Assembly: GCF_000001735.4 (NCBI RefSeq)
Contig: NC_003071.7
Coordinates: 2,429,001-2,493,000 of the forward strand
Direction of reading: 5' to 3'
DNA: 64,000 nt
Source: Arabidopsis thaliana
Taxonomy: Eukaryota > Streptophyta > Magnoliopsida > Brassicales > Brassicaceae
Shown here: positions 35,608 through 46,751 of the stretch, piece after piece
Numbering within the stretch: the stretch's first letter is position 1
Layout of the letters: every line of letters begins with the position of its first letter
Translations under genes and position numbers: made by a program
The notes under the pieces: generated by a model
Database searches by the model: none
What the model saw: the letters and a program-made list of their open reading frames with translations, nothing else
What the model was told of the DNA's origin: nothing

Positions 35608-36242
35608 ATGGTCAAGGTTACAGGAAGTTTGGACAGCCACATGGTAACTTTAGTGGCAACAGGTTTACAGAGAACCAGAGTTCTTTAGGTTTCACCCCAA
35701 AACCTGCCTTCCAGAAGTCCTATCCTCAGAGCAACTTTACTAGGACTTATGGTAATTCTTCTTACCAAATCCCTCCTCCACCCTCTACTGAGAGTAAGAT
35801 GGAATCCATGCTTGAACAGATTCTAGAGGGACAGTCCAAGTTGGTTGTGGGCTTCAATGGAAAGTTTAACGCTATCTACACAGATCTTAATGGGAAGATC
35901 GACAATCTGAGCTCTCACATGAAGAAGCTAGATGTTCAGGTGGCTCAAACTACTCAGTCTATCAAGAGACAAGAGGGTTTCCTTCCTGGCACCCCTGATA
36001 CTAATCCAAGGAAGAGCTGTAACGCGATCATGGTCAGATCTGAAGAAGAAAGCATGAAAAGGGTTGTGTTGGAGCTCGCTGTTGTAGAGTTGGTGTCGAC
36101 CGACACACATCAGTGTCGATCAACACAAGGCAATCCGATCTGGGACGAATCAAATGACAAGACAATGTCAAACAGGAACAGAAAGGATCGTTCATCACTC
36201 GACGGTGTCGACCGACACTCATCTAGTGTGGATCGAACTTAA
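35608..36242 (+). pseudogene. Athila-type gag fragment, 3' part
   Basis: Continues the gag frame in phase after the solo LTR: Gln/Asn/Pro-rich stretch (KFGQPHGNFSGNRF ... YQIPPPPST), then a helical segment ESMLEQILEGQSKLVVGF and ending SSSVDRT-stop at 36240. The last 50 codons contain TGTCGACCGACA palindromes like those of the LTR, so LTR-like repeat sequence has been read as coding. Confidence 0.75.
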
Positions 36243-36329
36243 AAACCCTTCTGGATTCGCTTGGCCCCTACGCGGTTTTCGCTGGCTAATGTGGAGATTC
36301 GATCATACCAACGTCCAAATAACGTTCAA

Positions 36330-36920
36330 ATGGATGTCTGATCTACAAATTCCAGAGATTTGTGACTCGACCAAGATATTGGCTTGTCTGCTTATTGGCT
36401 TTGGTAGATTGTTTCTTAAACCTTGCTCTGCTATGTTTCATCAACGACAGTTGAGATTAGGAAGTAGTAGAGTTATGAGGGTCTCTGTCACGACAGTGGA
36501 TTGACCCGGTTTTTGAATCTATCGTCAAGGGTATTTACCTTTCACGTATTAGCCATCTGATGAACCCTAGAGTTGCCCTTATCAATGAATCCATCCTTAG
36601 GACTTCTATTAGATTTATTTGTATCCCCTGTTGATTGCACTTTTATTTACATGTTATTTGTATCCCCTATTTGTATCTCTTGTTGATTGCATTTTAGTTT
36701 TGTTTGTTGGTTCTACTCGACCTAATGATCGAGTAGGGCTTTTAAGTTCTCATTTTTACTTGTTTGAATCCTGACCTAGGATTGTTACTAGAAACTCACC
36801 TTCATTATAATCTGGCTTGACTTAGTTGTTTCTGTACACGTCTTGATTGCTAGCAATAACAGTGGACTGGATTGACACCCCCTATAGCTGCATCGACATG
36901 TTAGTGTTTGTAGGGGAATT
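36330..36920 (+). repeat. Family A-related LTR fragment embedded in element B
   Basis: AATTCCAGAGATTTGTGACTC with AAGATATTGGCTTGTCTG, CTACTCGACC...GATCGAGTAG and GGCTTGACTTAGTTG with GATTGCTAGCAATAAC parallel the 3' half of the family A LTR in the same order, at clearly lower identity. No target duplication seen. Confidence 0.55.
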
Positions 36921-38013
36921 GAACTGAACCTCACACCCTTCAGCATATAAGTAGGCATAAGTCCTCTACCCCTCCATCGAAGCGCTGAATTCCACCAAGT
37001 CAAGCTATTGACTCTAAACAAGCGCTTAGTGGGAGGCAACCCACTGGTATGATTTTTCTTTTTCTTTTCCTTTTGATTTATTTTTTCCGCTCTCTTCGGA
37101 TTTGAATGCCACTGAGGAAAGTGACGTTTAAGTCTGGGGAGGCACTTACTAATTATGCTTTATAGTTATTGAGTCATATTCTTTTATTCAAAAATAAAAT
37201 AAAAAACGTCTTTGTTTAGTACAGTTAGGAATCATGATGTAGACTTCTTTGGACTATTGCCTGGTTGATGAATGCTGCATGTTCGACTTAATGCGACTAT
37301 TGGAAAATCCATATGGCAAACCAACAGACTTGAGGATATCCTGGTTTCCAACACAATCCATTAAGGCTGGAGCTAATCTCAATGCTTTTCCTTTTACCTC
37401 ATCAAAACCGTTAGTGTTTATAGAACTTGACTCCTTGTTCATAACTGATATTGAGACCAATGTGAAAAAGAAAAGTATTCCTCTCCCCTTATAAATAAAA
37501 AACAAGAGAGTGATGCGATTTTCGGTAATGTATAGGGATAGGATTGTTTCCCATGACCCCATTATTATACATTATTAGGAATGATCAATTACAAAGGTTG
37601 GAAATATGTCGAGGATGTCAATCCAGTAATGCGAGTACTCTTTTGTTTACTCTTCAAAAAGAATAAGTCTGGAGAGAGAAAGAATACCAAAAATAATAAA
37701 TAGAGAATGGTCGATTTATCATGATATAGTACATGACTAAGTCTAGAAGGTTCTTGAATATTAGCTTGCTTGATGGGACCCAGCGATAAAAGCCTAGTGG
37801 ATATAGTTGTGGAATCTAGAATGTTGTGTACGCATGCAGAGAAGTACATGTTGGTTAGGATTTGATTAGACTTGTTAGGCATATGTATTTGTTTAGTATG
37901 ATCATGGCAATAGACTAGAGAATATTGGGAGTTCCTTTGTTTTTAAAACCTCTTCCACGGGTTCGGCCTTTGTGTTTTGTTTGAGGGCAAGCAAAAGCTA
38001 AGTTTGGATGAGT
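36921..38013 (+). other. Element B 3' untranslated region and polypurine tract
   Basis: Contains the Athila-like string CGCTTAGTGGGAGGCAACCC (37022) and, at 37981-38013, TTGAGGGCAAGCAAAAGCTA with a purine run immediately before the 3' LTR. A short frame at 37249-37490 is unrecognised. Confidence 0.6.
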
Positions 38014-39223
38014 TGATATAACCCTATTTTTACTTTTTAGCTATGTTTTAGATATAGGTTTTTGAGTGTTTTTGTTATTTCTAGAGTCATTTCAGGTATT
38101 CTATGGAGAGAGAGACAAGAATGGAGATAAGGAGACATTTTGGAGCAAAAGCTGAAGAAAATAAGCTAAAGGACAAATTCACTTTCAGATCAAGTCGAGA
38201 GTGTCGACCGACACACTCTTGGTGTTGATCGACACCGGTTTCATCCCAGAGAAGTCCATGACGCTTTCAAGTCTACAGAAGTGGAAATATACCCCAGAAG
38301 ACTTCCCTATTTGCATTATTAGTCCTTGAACGTTTTTTAGGTCATATATATAGTTTTAGAGGTCATTGTTTAGACCCAAGAAGTTCTTTCTATCAAGTTC
38401 TTTCAAGCTTTTCATCCCAGTTTTCTCTTAGAGACAAGCTATTTATCGCCTGTTTTTCAGAGATTCATTCAGATTTCAATATAGTGAAGAGATCTTTTCT
38501 AACTCTTTCTTTTACTGAATTGTTTATGCTTTCTTACTCAAATATGTTGCTTGTTTCAATCTCCATGTCTGAGTAGTTTGCTTGTTAGGGTTAGGGTTTC
38601 TCACTAGGGATTCATATGGTTTAGTACATCGCCCCTTTGCTAGGTGATCTATAGAATTCTTCATCTTTAATTTTTCTTGATGCTAGTTCTAGAGTAATTA
38701 ACTAGAACTTGAATCCTGACAATAGATATACCCGCCATAAGTATATGTAGTTGAATCTATTATTTGATGAGCCTGGTCTATAGGTGTGTAATAAGAATCG
38801 GCTTATTTACTAAGGTGAACTGAATTGAACTCGTTTATATTGCATGCTGAAGTATAATATTTTTCGGCTTCTCTAGTAATCTTAGCTATAGGCATAGAGA
38901 GTTTTGCGGAACGCCACCGATTATTCTAAAATTAGAGTTTGAGTTTAAGAATTGTCCGATAATAACCTAGCTATCATTAGATCTACTAACCAATAGTTTC
39001 CTGAGAATACCCTAAACCTGACTCTTTATTATCTTGTTTCACAACCAATCAATCTGCTGTTTATTTACTTTGTTTTCTTTTATATTCTCATATTCCCTTC
39101 TACCTTAATCTTAACACTTAATTCATTGTGTGAACAAAAGGACTTTGTGGAAATCCGACCCTTAAATACTACAACTGATCTCTTATTTGAGAGAGTGGGT
39201 TTACGGCAATTTGAATCGTATCA
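38014..39223 (+). repeat. 3' LTR of element B
   Basis: 1210 bp, TGATATAACCC to GTATCA. Carries GTGTCGACCGACACAC and a TGATCGACAC variant near 38200-38240. It abuts MULE transposase sequence on its right. Confidence 0.85.
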
Positions 39224-41876
39224 ACATTGGATGGGAAGCACCAAATGTAGGTTCCGAAACCCCAAAGATTTCGACAGCGCAAGATGATGAGGCAGTTATA
39301 GCTGAGGTTGAAGTACTAGAGACTATGTTTAACAAAGGCGATGACGAAGTACCTAGTAGTGGTGGTGAGAGGAAAAGTAGAACTAGTGGCAGTAGTGGAG
39401 ACTATGAAGATATATTAGTGGATAGTGAGGAAGAGGTCGAGGATGGAGAAAGTGTAGAGGAAGTTGCTCCGAAAGGATATGATACAAAGTTTTGGGGTCA
39501 CTTTTTAGATGATGAGTTAGCTTGTTCTAATGCACCTGAGATAATGTATAGTCCAAGGGAATTTAGTTCTCAAGAAGATGGTAAAAGCACTTAGATTAAT
39601 GCTTCTAAGACTGACTCAGGAGCCATGCCTAATGGAGGATAGAGAGAAAGAGAGTCAAGAAGACTTGATGATATTGATGATGAGGAGTTTGATATACCGC
39701 CGCTGTTTGATGATACTGAATATGAAAGGGACGAAATCCCTGATTTGGATATTGAAGATGATGAAAAAGGGATCTATAAGGGAAAGGTATATGCAAGTAA
39801 ACAAGATTGCCAAGCTTAGCTATTCATGCAAACAGTTCAATGATATTTATTCGCAGATAAGCATGAAGAACAATGAGTGTGCTGGATATCTTGAGAGGAT
39901 GAAAACAGAGCATTGGACAAGGGTCTATTTCCAAGGTGAACGATATAATCTTATGACAAGCAACATTTCAGAAACTCTGAACAATGCCTTAAGAAAAGGG
40001 TGAGGATCCCCATATTGGAATTGTTGAAGTTCATACGGGCTATGTTAACAAGATGGTTTAGTGCAAGAAGAAAGAAGTTTGCAAACTGATATATAGGTCA
40101 AATTGCCTTAAGACCACTCTCTCAAATAAGAGATCGATTGTAGCACTTAAGGGTCGAATTCCACAAAGCTCTCGGATCACACAATAGACCAAGGTTTTGA
40201 ATTAAGCTAAGTAAGATAGTAATGAAAATAAAAAGAAACAAAAGGAAGCAATAGCAGATTGTAAGGTTGTAAGACAAGAAAGTAACGTCAGGCTTAGGGT
40301 ATTCTCAGGAAACTATTGGTTAGTAGATCTAATAATAGCTAGGTTGTTATCGAGCCATTCTTAAACTCAAACTCTAATTATGGAATAACCGGTGGTGTTC
40401 CGCGAAACTCCCTATGCTTATAGTTAAGAATAACCGGAGATGCCAAAAGATCTTTAACCTAAACATGCATTCTAAATGAGTTCAATTGTTCACCTTAGTA
40501 GATAGGCCGATTCTTATTGCACACCTATAAACCATGCTCATCAAATAATAGATCCAACTACAGATACCTATGGTGGGTATATCTATTGTCTGGATTCAAG
40601 TTCTAGGTGATCAATCTATATCTAGCATTAAGAACAATTAAAGATGAAAAATTCTACAGATAACCTAGCAGGGGGCGATCTATTAAACCATATGAATCCC
40701 TAATGAGAAACCCTAAACCTAACAAGTGGATTACTCAGACATGATCAAAGAAACACAAATCATAGTCTCAATAAGAAATCAATAATAGCAAGAGAAAGAG
40801 TAAAGAAGATCTTCTCTAAAGGGAGTCTCCACAGGGTTTTGCTCCCAAAGTACAAAAGAGATGAGGAGAATAGCCTCTCCAAGCTTAGGTCTAAACAATG
40901 ACCTTTAAAACTATATATATATATATGACCTAAAAACGTGATGGACCTTCTTTAGAAATAAGAGAAAGTTCTGGACGGAATTTGGAAATCTTCAAAACAT
41001 CAATAAGTTGCGTCTTTGAATTGTCGTCAGGTATTGGTGTCGCTCGACACCAGGGGTGGTGTCGTTCGACACCTACGCGGATTTTAGTCTGCAAAAACTG
41101 CTTCTGCAACTTAAGTTGTCTGTTTTGCTCCAGAGAATGCTCCATAATCTCCAAATGCATTCCAAACATGTAAAGACTTGAAAAGACTGTAGAAATAACA
41201 AAAGGACTCTAAAACCTATACCTAAATCATAGCTAAAAGCAGTAAAAATAGGGTTATATCACAAAGCATACATGTGTAGTTACTCCAAAAGTAGATAAAG
41301 TGTTGACGAAAAACCTTGCAAAAGTCAGAGGAAGCAAAGTTGGAAAAGTTAACACTTGGAGTTATGAAATTGTGGGGCTGTTCAAGGGGAAGCATCAGGT
41401 CTTTCTTGACCGTAAACAATGTACTTGCAAGGAGTACAATAATTTAAAAATTATATGTGGACATGCTATGTTGGTAGCTACTAGTGTTGGTCAGTCATAT
41501 GAATCCTTAATAGTAGACTTTTACAAGACAACAACTTGGAAAGCAACTTACAAGGATGTAATAAATCCTGAACTCAACTTGGAAGACGTTGTTATTCCAA
41601 ATGGAATTGAAAGTCTGAATATATTCCTCCCGAGGACAAGAAGGGCATCTATGAGATCCAAACATCTGCGAATCAAATCCATTGGGGAATTTCCGGTTCG
41701 TATTTGTGCAATTCTCATTATTTAATTGGAATATTAGTTCATATAAATATTCAGAAATTGATTACTTCTTTTATGCGATTTAGCAGAAATCAAAGAGTGT
41801 GAAGGTGAAGATTAATAGGTGTGGCAGATACAAAAAGACTGGCCACAACAAGAAAAGTTGTACTAATCCAATCTGA
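39224..41876 (+). pseudogene. MULE transposase lacking its catalytic core, split by a solo LTR
   Basis: N-terminal part: acidic linker, then YDTKFWGHFLDDELACSN and, in a second frame after 39600, FDIPPLFDDTEYERDEIPDL leading to GIYKGKVYASKQDCQ, the start of the MuDR domain. It jumps directly to the post-catalytic helices (NNECAGYLERMKTEHWTRV, MTSNISETLNNALRK), so the DDE region is deleted. After a solo LTR (40087-41261) come a SWIM zinc finger (QCTCKEYNNLKIICGHA), a 72-bp intron and a zinc knuckle whose second Cys is Tyr (CGRYKKTGHNKKSC). Stop at 41874-41876. Frameshifts lie near 39600 and 40000. Not functional. Confidence 0.85.
40087..41261 (-). mobile_element. Solo LTR of family B in the MULE transposase
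   Basis: 1175 bp, TGATAT...ATATCA, reverse orientation. Flanks are CAAAC (40082-40086) and CAAAG (41262-41266), a 5-bp duplication with one mismatch. It contains GTGTCGCTCGACACC and GTGTCGTTCGACACC. Confidence 0.88.
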
Positions 41877-42711
41877 AGATGTTTTGAAATCACATCCAAC
41901 TAAACTCGACTATATTGATAGAACGATGACCAGTTTATTTTTTGTTTTTGTATTAGGATTGGGTCATTTTTTGACAATGTATGTTGTAGTATAAACCTAC
42001 ATTCTACTTATAATTTTTAATTTCGTCTTAATTCATATAAATCCCTGAAGTTTTATAAAAGGAAAAATAATAATACATTACAATTAATATTGTAATAATG
42101 GACAAGTACACGTGGATAACATATTGATTGGGTGGTAAACAAAATGTCACACGTTAATACTTAAAGAAAACTCAATCGTCTAATTATTAAATATTAAAAA
42201 TTTCATTTCATAGTCAACCAATATTTACTATTTTCTCCAAAATATCTCTTTTAATACAGTTAATATTACTAATTCATTCATCGAAAACAACCCCTTCAAA
42301 AAAGTCAAATTCATTGAATATAAGTTATCTCTAATCGTAGCGCCGATTCGGTGAAAAAGTTTTTCAAGCACTATTTAATCGGAAACATCTTCTTCTATAC
42401 AGTTTATTTTGCTCTAGAACAAACTGGATATTCACGAGTTGTCACCAAAACTCACACAAAATTCTGTGTTACCAAGAGTTTATCATGGTTAACTACCATA
42501 TGCTTCACGTGTTGTCACCTGTACTTACAGGATGGACAATATGTGTCTGCCTACTTAGGGTTTACAAAAAATTGTGAATCCTAACGCCTATGAAATTTGC
42601 TGCATTCTTGTCGATGAATCGGTAATTTTGTTATACCTAGGTAGCGTAAATTATTTTTTATGAATGGTGCAATGGGACTATCATTTTTGGTTTGCATTTT
42701 GTAGGGTGGTC
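41877..42711. other. Spacer without recognisable gene
   Basis: AT-rich. A short frame at 42351-42584 has no recognisable motif. Confidence 0.4.
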
Positions 42712-43488
42712 AAATGGAAGTAACAATAGATCGTCGGTACACTGCTGTTTATCTAGAGTCGATGCGGGAAAAACAGTGAAAAACAATAACGAGATTCATT
42801 GTCCGAAAGATCTCTGCAACAATTCGGTCAACATCCAATCCATATGGTATATAGTTTATGGATAATACTGTCGTCACCCCAGCAGAAACAAAGGAAACCA
42901 TCCTGTTTCAAAACTTAACTCCTTTCGACTATATAGTCGAGGACACAATCCCAACAAATATTTTGGTGGGTAAGTAAATAAATCATGTTTAGTCATAATT
43001 GTAAGTTTCATTTTTGTCCTTATTAGTCAAAATACTTTTAACCTATAAAGAAGTTGATTGTAATGATGCAGAATTGCTTGGGGCGATGGTAAAGGTTGGG
43101 AGTTTGAGTAATAGGACTGGCAACATTGAAGACGTTAATGGTTACACCCTCCCGTTCAAGATCATGGATCGCTAGTGAGTGATTTATATTTATATTGTTT
43201 ATACATAATGGTCTGCATAGTTTTGTATAAAAATATTTGTTCATATTTTATTGCAACAGCAAAGTGGTATTGTCGTGTGAGGCTTTCAGGCAGACCGCTA
43301 TAGACTTTGAAAAAAACTTTCGCATGTATGGAAGGCCCAATATAATTGTTGCAGTAGGGTGGTGGAGGGTTCTAAGGTCAAATTGGAGGGCGAACAGAGT
43401 GAAGATTGTGAGTCATGAATCTATATCCAAAGTTTTTCCTAATCCAGATATTCCTGAAGTTGAAGAAATTAAAATGGTGATTGATTAA
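42712..43488 (+). pseudogene. DUF223 / replication protein A-like OB-fold pseudogene
   Basis: Exon-like pieces: GGQMEVTIDRRYTAVYLESM, ITRFIVRKISATIRSTSNPY, then ETILFQNLTPFDYIVEDT, then (43072-43172) ELLGAMVKVGSLSNRTGNI with YTLPFKIMDR, then KVVLSCEAFRQTA and NIIVAVGWWRVLR to TGA about 43488. The succession of beta-strand blocks matches the TE-associated DUF223/RPA1-like OB-fold family, which also rides in plant Helitrons. Several stops occur. No Helitron terminus was found here, so whether it was captured is open. Confidence 0.5.
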
Positions 43489-43914
43489 TGGGTGTTTCAT
43501 GAAAAAATTGATTATATTTTATGTAATATGTTTCTACAGAAGCCTTTGGTTTCAGATTGTAATAACATTTATGATATTTTATTTTGACAATCCTAAATAT
43601 ATGGATGATTCTTAATTTGTTTGTAGTTTTTTGTTAGGAACATATTCTAATTAAATTCATTATATCCATTTTGATTCATTATTTTCCTGTAAAAAGAAAT
43701 CTATAAATTATGAACACATTATATAATACGTAGAATACAAAAAACTAAACAGGTAATAGCAAAACAGAACTATAAAAAAGAAACACAAATCTTTAAAAAA
43801 AATTTCGGTTATTAAATAGTAAAGACTGTCTATCAAAACATAGCCACAAGATGAGAATACATAAATCTTTAAAATAAACTTCAGTTTGTAAATAGTAAAC
43901 TCTACATTATTTCA

Positions 43915-44160
43915 CAGGCCCGGCCCAAGGCTAAAGTTCATGAAGCTGGTGCTTTAGGCATCACAAATATATTGTAAAAATTGAGTGCATCATTTCAAAT
44001 TTAACTTGTGGCATAGTGGTGTAATGTACTAAACGTCCATGAGATGACAGGTTTGAGTTCCTTCTTTTCCTTTTTTTTTGGATTTTCATTTAAGTTTTGT
44101 TTGTTAGTGGGCTTAAAATTATTTTTGCTTTAGGCATGGAAATGGTTTGGGCCGGCCCTG
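43915..44160. mobile_element. hAT-type MITE with perfect 8-bp TSD
   Basis: 246 bp. Terminal inverted repeats CAGGCCCGGCCCAA (left) and, in reverse, CAGGGCCGGCCCAA (right), one mismatch. Flanked by identical TTATTTCA at 43907-43914 and 44161-44168. 8-bp duplications and CAGG termini are diagnostic of hAT elements. No coding capacity. Confidence 0.92.
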
Positions 44161-44246
44161 TTATTTCATAATACATTACATGCTAAACAACAATATCCAC
44201 TTTCCGAAAAATTTCTAAAGTAAATATCTATACACTACAACTTTTA

Positions 44247-44760
44247 CCCTAAACATTATAAAATAACACTAAACCCTAAACCCTAAATCCTAAACACTAA
44301 ACCCTAAACACTAATCCCTAAATCATAAACCCTAAACCCTAAACAATAAACAATATAGCCTTAAAATATACCCTAAACATTATAAAATATACCCTAAACA
44401 CTAAATAACTAAGCCCTAAACCCTAAACCCTAATACCTAAAAACCTAATCCCTAACACTAAACCCTAATCCATTCCACCTAAATCCTAAACCCTAAACCC
44501 TAAACAATACAACCTTAAAAATATACCCTAAATTCCTAATGTCTAAAGCCAAAACCCTATAACCCATACTTTAAACATGATAAAATGAAGACACCCTATA
44601 AAATAAACCCAAAACACTAAACCTTTAACCCTTAACTCTTATAAATATACCATACACACTTAATTAGCAGCCCTATATCCTAAAAACTGACCCTAAACCC
44701 TTAATCTTAAACCAAACAGCCTTACCTTTATCCATTTACTTAACCTTGAAACCCTAATTA
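44247..44760. repeat. Degenerate interstitial telomere-like repeats
   Basis: Many copies of the plant telomere unit CCCTAAA, both exact runs (AAACCCTAAACCCTAAATCC) and variants CCTAAACA and CCCTAATA, over about 500 bp, oriented C-rich on the plus strand. Confidence 0.85.
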
Positions 44761-44843
44761 TTAAAATATAAACAATTAACGTTATCCATCATAACAAAGC
44801 CACGCGGTTGGAGAAAAAAGTCCCTATAATTTGGCGGGATATT

Positions 44844-44858
44844 CCCCCCCCCCCCCCC
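44844..44858. repeat. Poly-C run (15 nt)
   Basis: Homopolymer immediately after CGGGATATT. Length is likely unreliable. Confidence 0.9.
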
Positions 44859-44974
44859 AAATATTTCAAAATCATATTATAAATAAGTAAATGTGTGATT
44901 AGGTATCATATGCTCCAAATACCTAAAGGATTTATACTATGCTCCACAAAATAGTTTGTTAGAAGAGTCACTGC

Positions 44975-45965
44975 ATGCATCGTCCTGTTCCGACCAATAA
45001 TCTGCATCGCTACATCCGTAGTAGAAGTCAACAAACTCCTAGACGGATGGCCGAACAAACTTGTAATCAAAATCTGAAATCAATCATCAGGTTTCAAAAG
45101 GAGGTAATAGTTGAGGCAGTCCTTATAAAAGAGTCTACGTATATTTATAAAGTTTTTATTTTGGTTTTTTACATATAGGGACCGCCATCAAACTTTCACA
45201 TATCTGTAGGCATTCTTGCAAAAATTGTTAGCTATATAGCTGAAGGTGGAATTAAGGAGTTAAAGAATTGGATAATCTCCGGTAGGGAAGGAATGGTAGC
45301 TATATTTAGTCTGGATAGCCTAAAATATGTAATGTTTAACAAATGTAGAGATTTTGTATTGTGGTCCACACTTGATAATGTGTACAATTCTTCTTTTTTT
45401 CCAAATGTGTAAAAGAAAAAAATCCTTATGCTTTGTATGTTAAAAGCATTATTTTGGCATTTCTATTTTTTGACTTGGAAGAGGCAATAATGGTCGTCGC
45501 AGCTGCTAAAGAAGTCTACCCAGTCGCAGAATTATTATATATTATGTTGAACAGCTGCGCTGGAACAGAGGACCGTTGAGGTTCCATATAAAATCGGTGA
45601 CTCCAAAGGGGTGTGGAACGTATTGTGAGACATGGTGTTTCTCCGATAGCCCAGTGTGTTGGGAATCACATCAATTTCTAGATGAATACAATGGGGGACT
45701 ATACTTGGTAGAGCGGTGTCTAGATTGTATATACTTCTACTTGTCTAGAGATATTATGGAAATGTCTTCGGTTATAAATGTTGAATGGTATGTACTTAGA
45801 AATGTTGTAAAATTATTGTTCGAGCCTAGTTCCCGTTGTTCTATAAAAAAACTAAATGGGTATGATTTTTTTGTCCTAGAGATAGTCCAGTGTGATGGTA
45901 GTATAGAAGTTGATGTAGGCGCAAAAGCAATGATTTCTTACCATATCCACGTGGATTTTTCTTAG
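44975..45965 (+). pseudogene. F-box-like pseudogene 1 (At2g35280-type architecture)
   Basis: From about 45180 the pieces ILAKIVSYIAEGGIKELKNW, MVAIFSLDSLKYVMFNKCRD, NPYALYVKSIILAF and AAKEVYPVAELLYIMLN, with CAGTEDR and a Cys-rich tail (TYCETWCFSDSPVCWESHQF), resemble small Arabidopsis F-box proteins with an N-terminal F-box-like helix bundle and Sel1/TPR-like helices. Stops and shifts near 45410 and 45580 break it. The family assignment is by pattern only. It is homologous to the pseudogene at 56044. Confidence 0.4.
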
Positions 45966-46410
45966 CTCTGTTTGTTTATTATATTGCTTAATATTCGCTA
46001 AATTTCTAGACTTAAAAATTGTGGAAAGTGTAAGTAAAATCGTTGTCATGGTGCATATATGTAAAAATGTATTATGAATAACATATGAATTTTATAATAA
46101 ATATCTTAACACACTTAACTATGTGCATATTTCATTAGAACACAACATATAATCCATTGGTTTACGTTTCAAAATACCAACACTTAATCCAGCTGTAAAG
46201 ATCTTTATATTTTAAGTCAAATAATAAAAAAAAAAATTGGCCAGAGTTTACCGTAGAAGATTGCGAAAGAAATTTGTCGCCAATACAATAGAAACATCAA
46301 GTGGTGGTATAAAAAGTAAAAAACATCCACGTATAGCATAATATATAAAAATGTTCCTACGAAAGTATTTTAAGGATCTGACACATACCAAGGATATAAA
46401 AAGTGAAGGT
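45966..46410. other. AT-rich spacer before the LINE
   Basis: No features seen. Confidence 0.5.
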
Positions 46411-46751
46411 AACATAGTTGTCTAACGAAGATTATTGGTGTTAAGAACCTCTAATCTCAAGGCAGCTTCTCTCTCTAACACGGTTCCCGATGTGCGATTT
46501 TGAATCTAGATCTCAAATCCAGATCTAGTTTTTCGAACGGTGTTGACGAGACGACGGCTCTCCGACATTCACCTAGTTTGCATCATGAGCCTTCGCTTCT
46601 CCATTGACAATGTCTGGATCTCCGGCTCCCTCTAAGCTGGTCCTCTTCTTTTCAAATTCTCACTAAGCGTTTTGCTAGTGAAGACCTTTCTCACCCCGTG
46701 GTGAAGATCTTTCTACCCTCCTGATTCGGCGATTCTACGCTTCTAGACATC

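Larger units (their letters stand above)
32573..39223 (+). mobile_element. Athila-like LTR retrotransposon, family B, rearranged composite
   Basis: Order: end of an internal region with polypurine tract (32573-32722), LTR truncated at both ends (about 32726-33884), gag fragment, solo LTR in reverse, rest of gag, LTR-like piece of the other Athila family, non-coding 3' region, polypurine tract and complete 3' LTR. The sequence before the first LTR (AGGATTTGATTAGACTTG onwards) is repeated before the last LTR at 37858. The locus is thus a truncated tandem of two elements sharing a central LTR. Pol is absent. Confidence 0.8.

Noticed and set aside
37254..37562. Opposing ORFs of 81 and 102 codons
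   Set aside because: No family recognised; they lie in the untranslated 3' region of the family B element.
44247..44760. True telomere
   Set aside because: Repeats are degenerate and flanked on both sides by ordinary genomic and transposon sequence.
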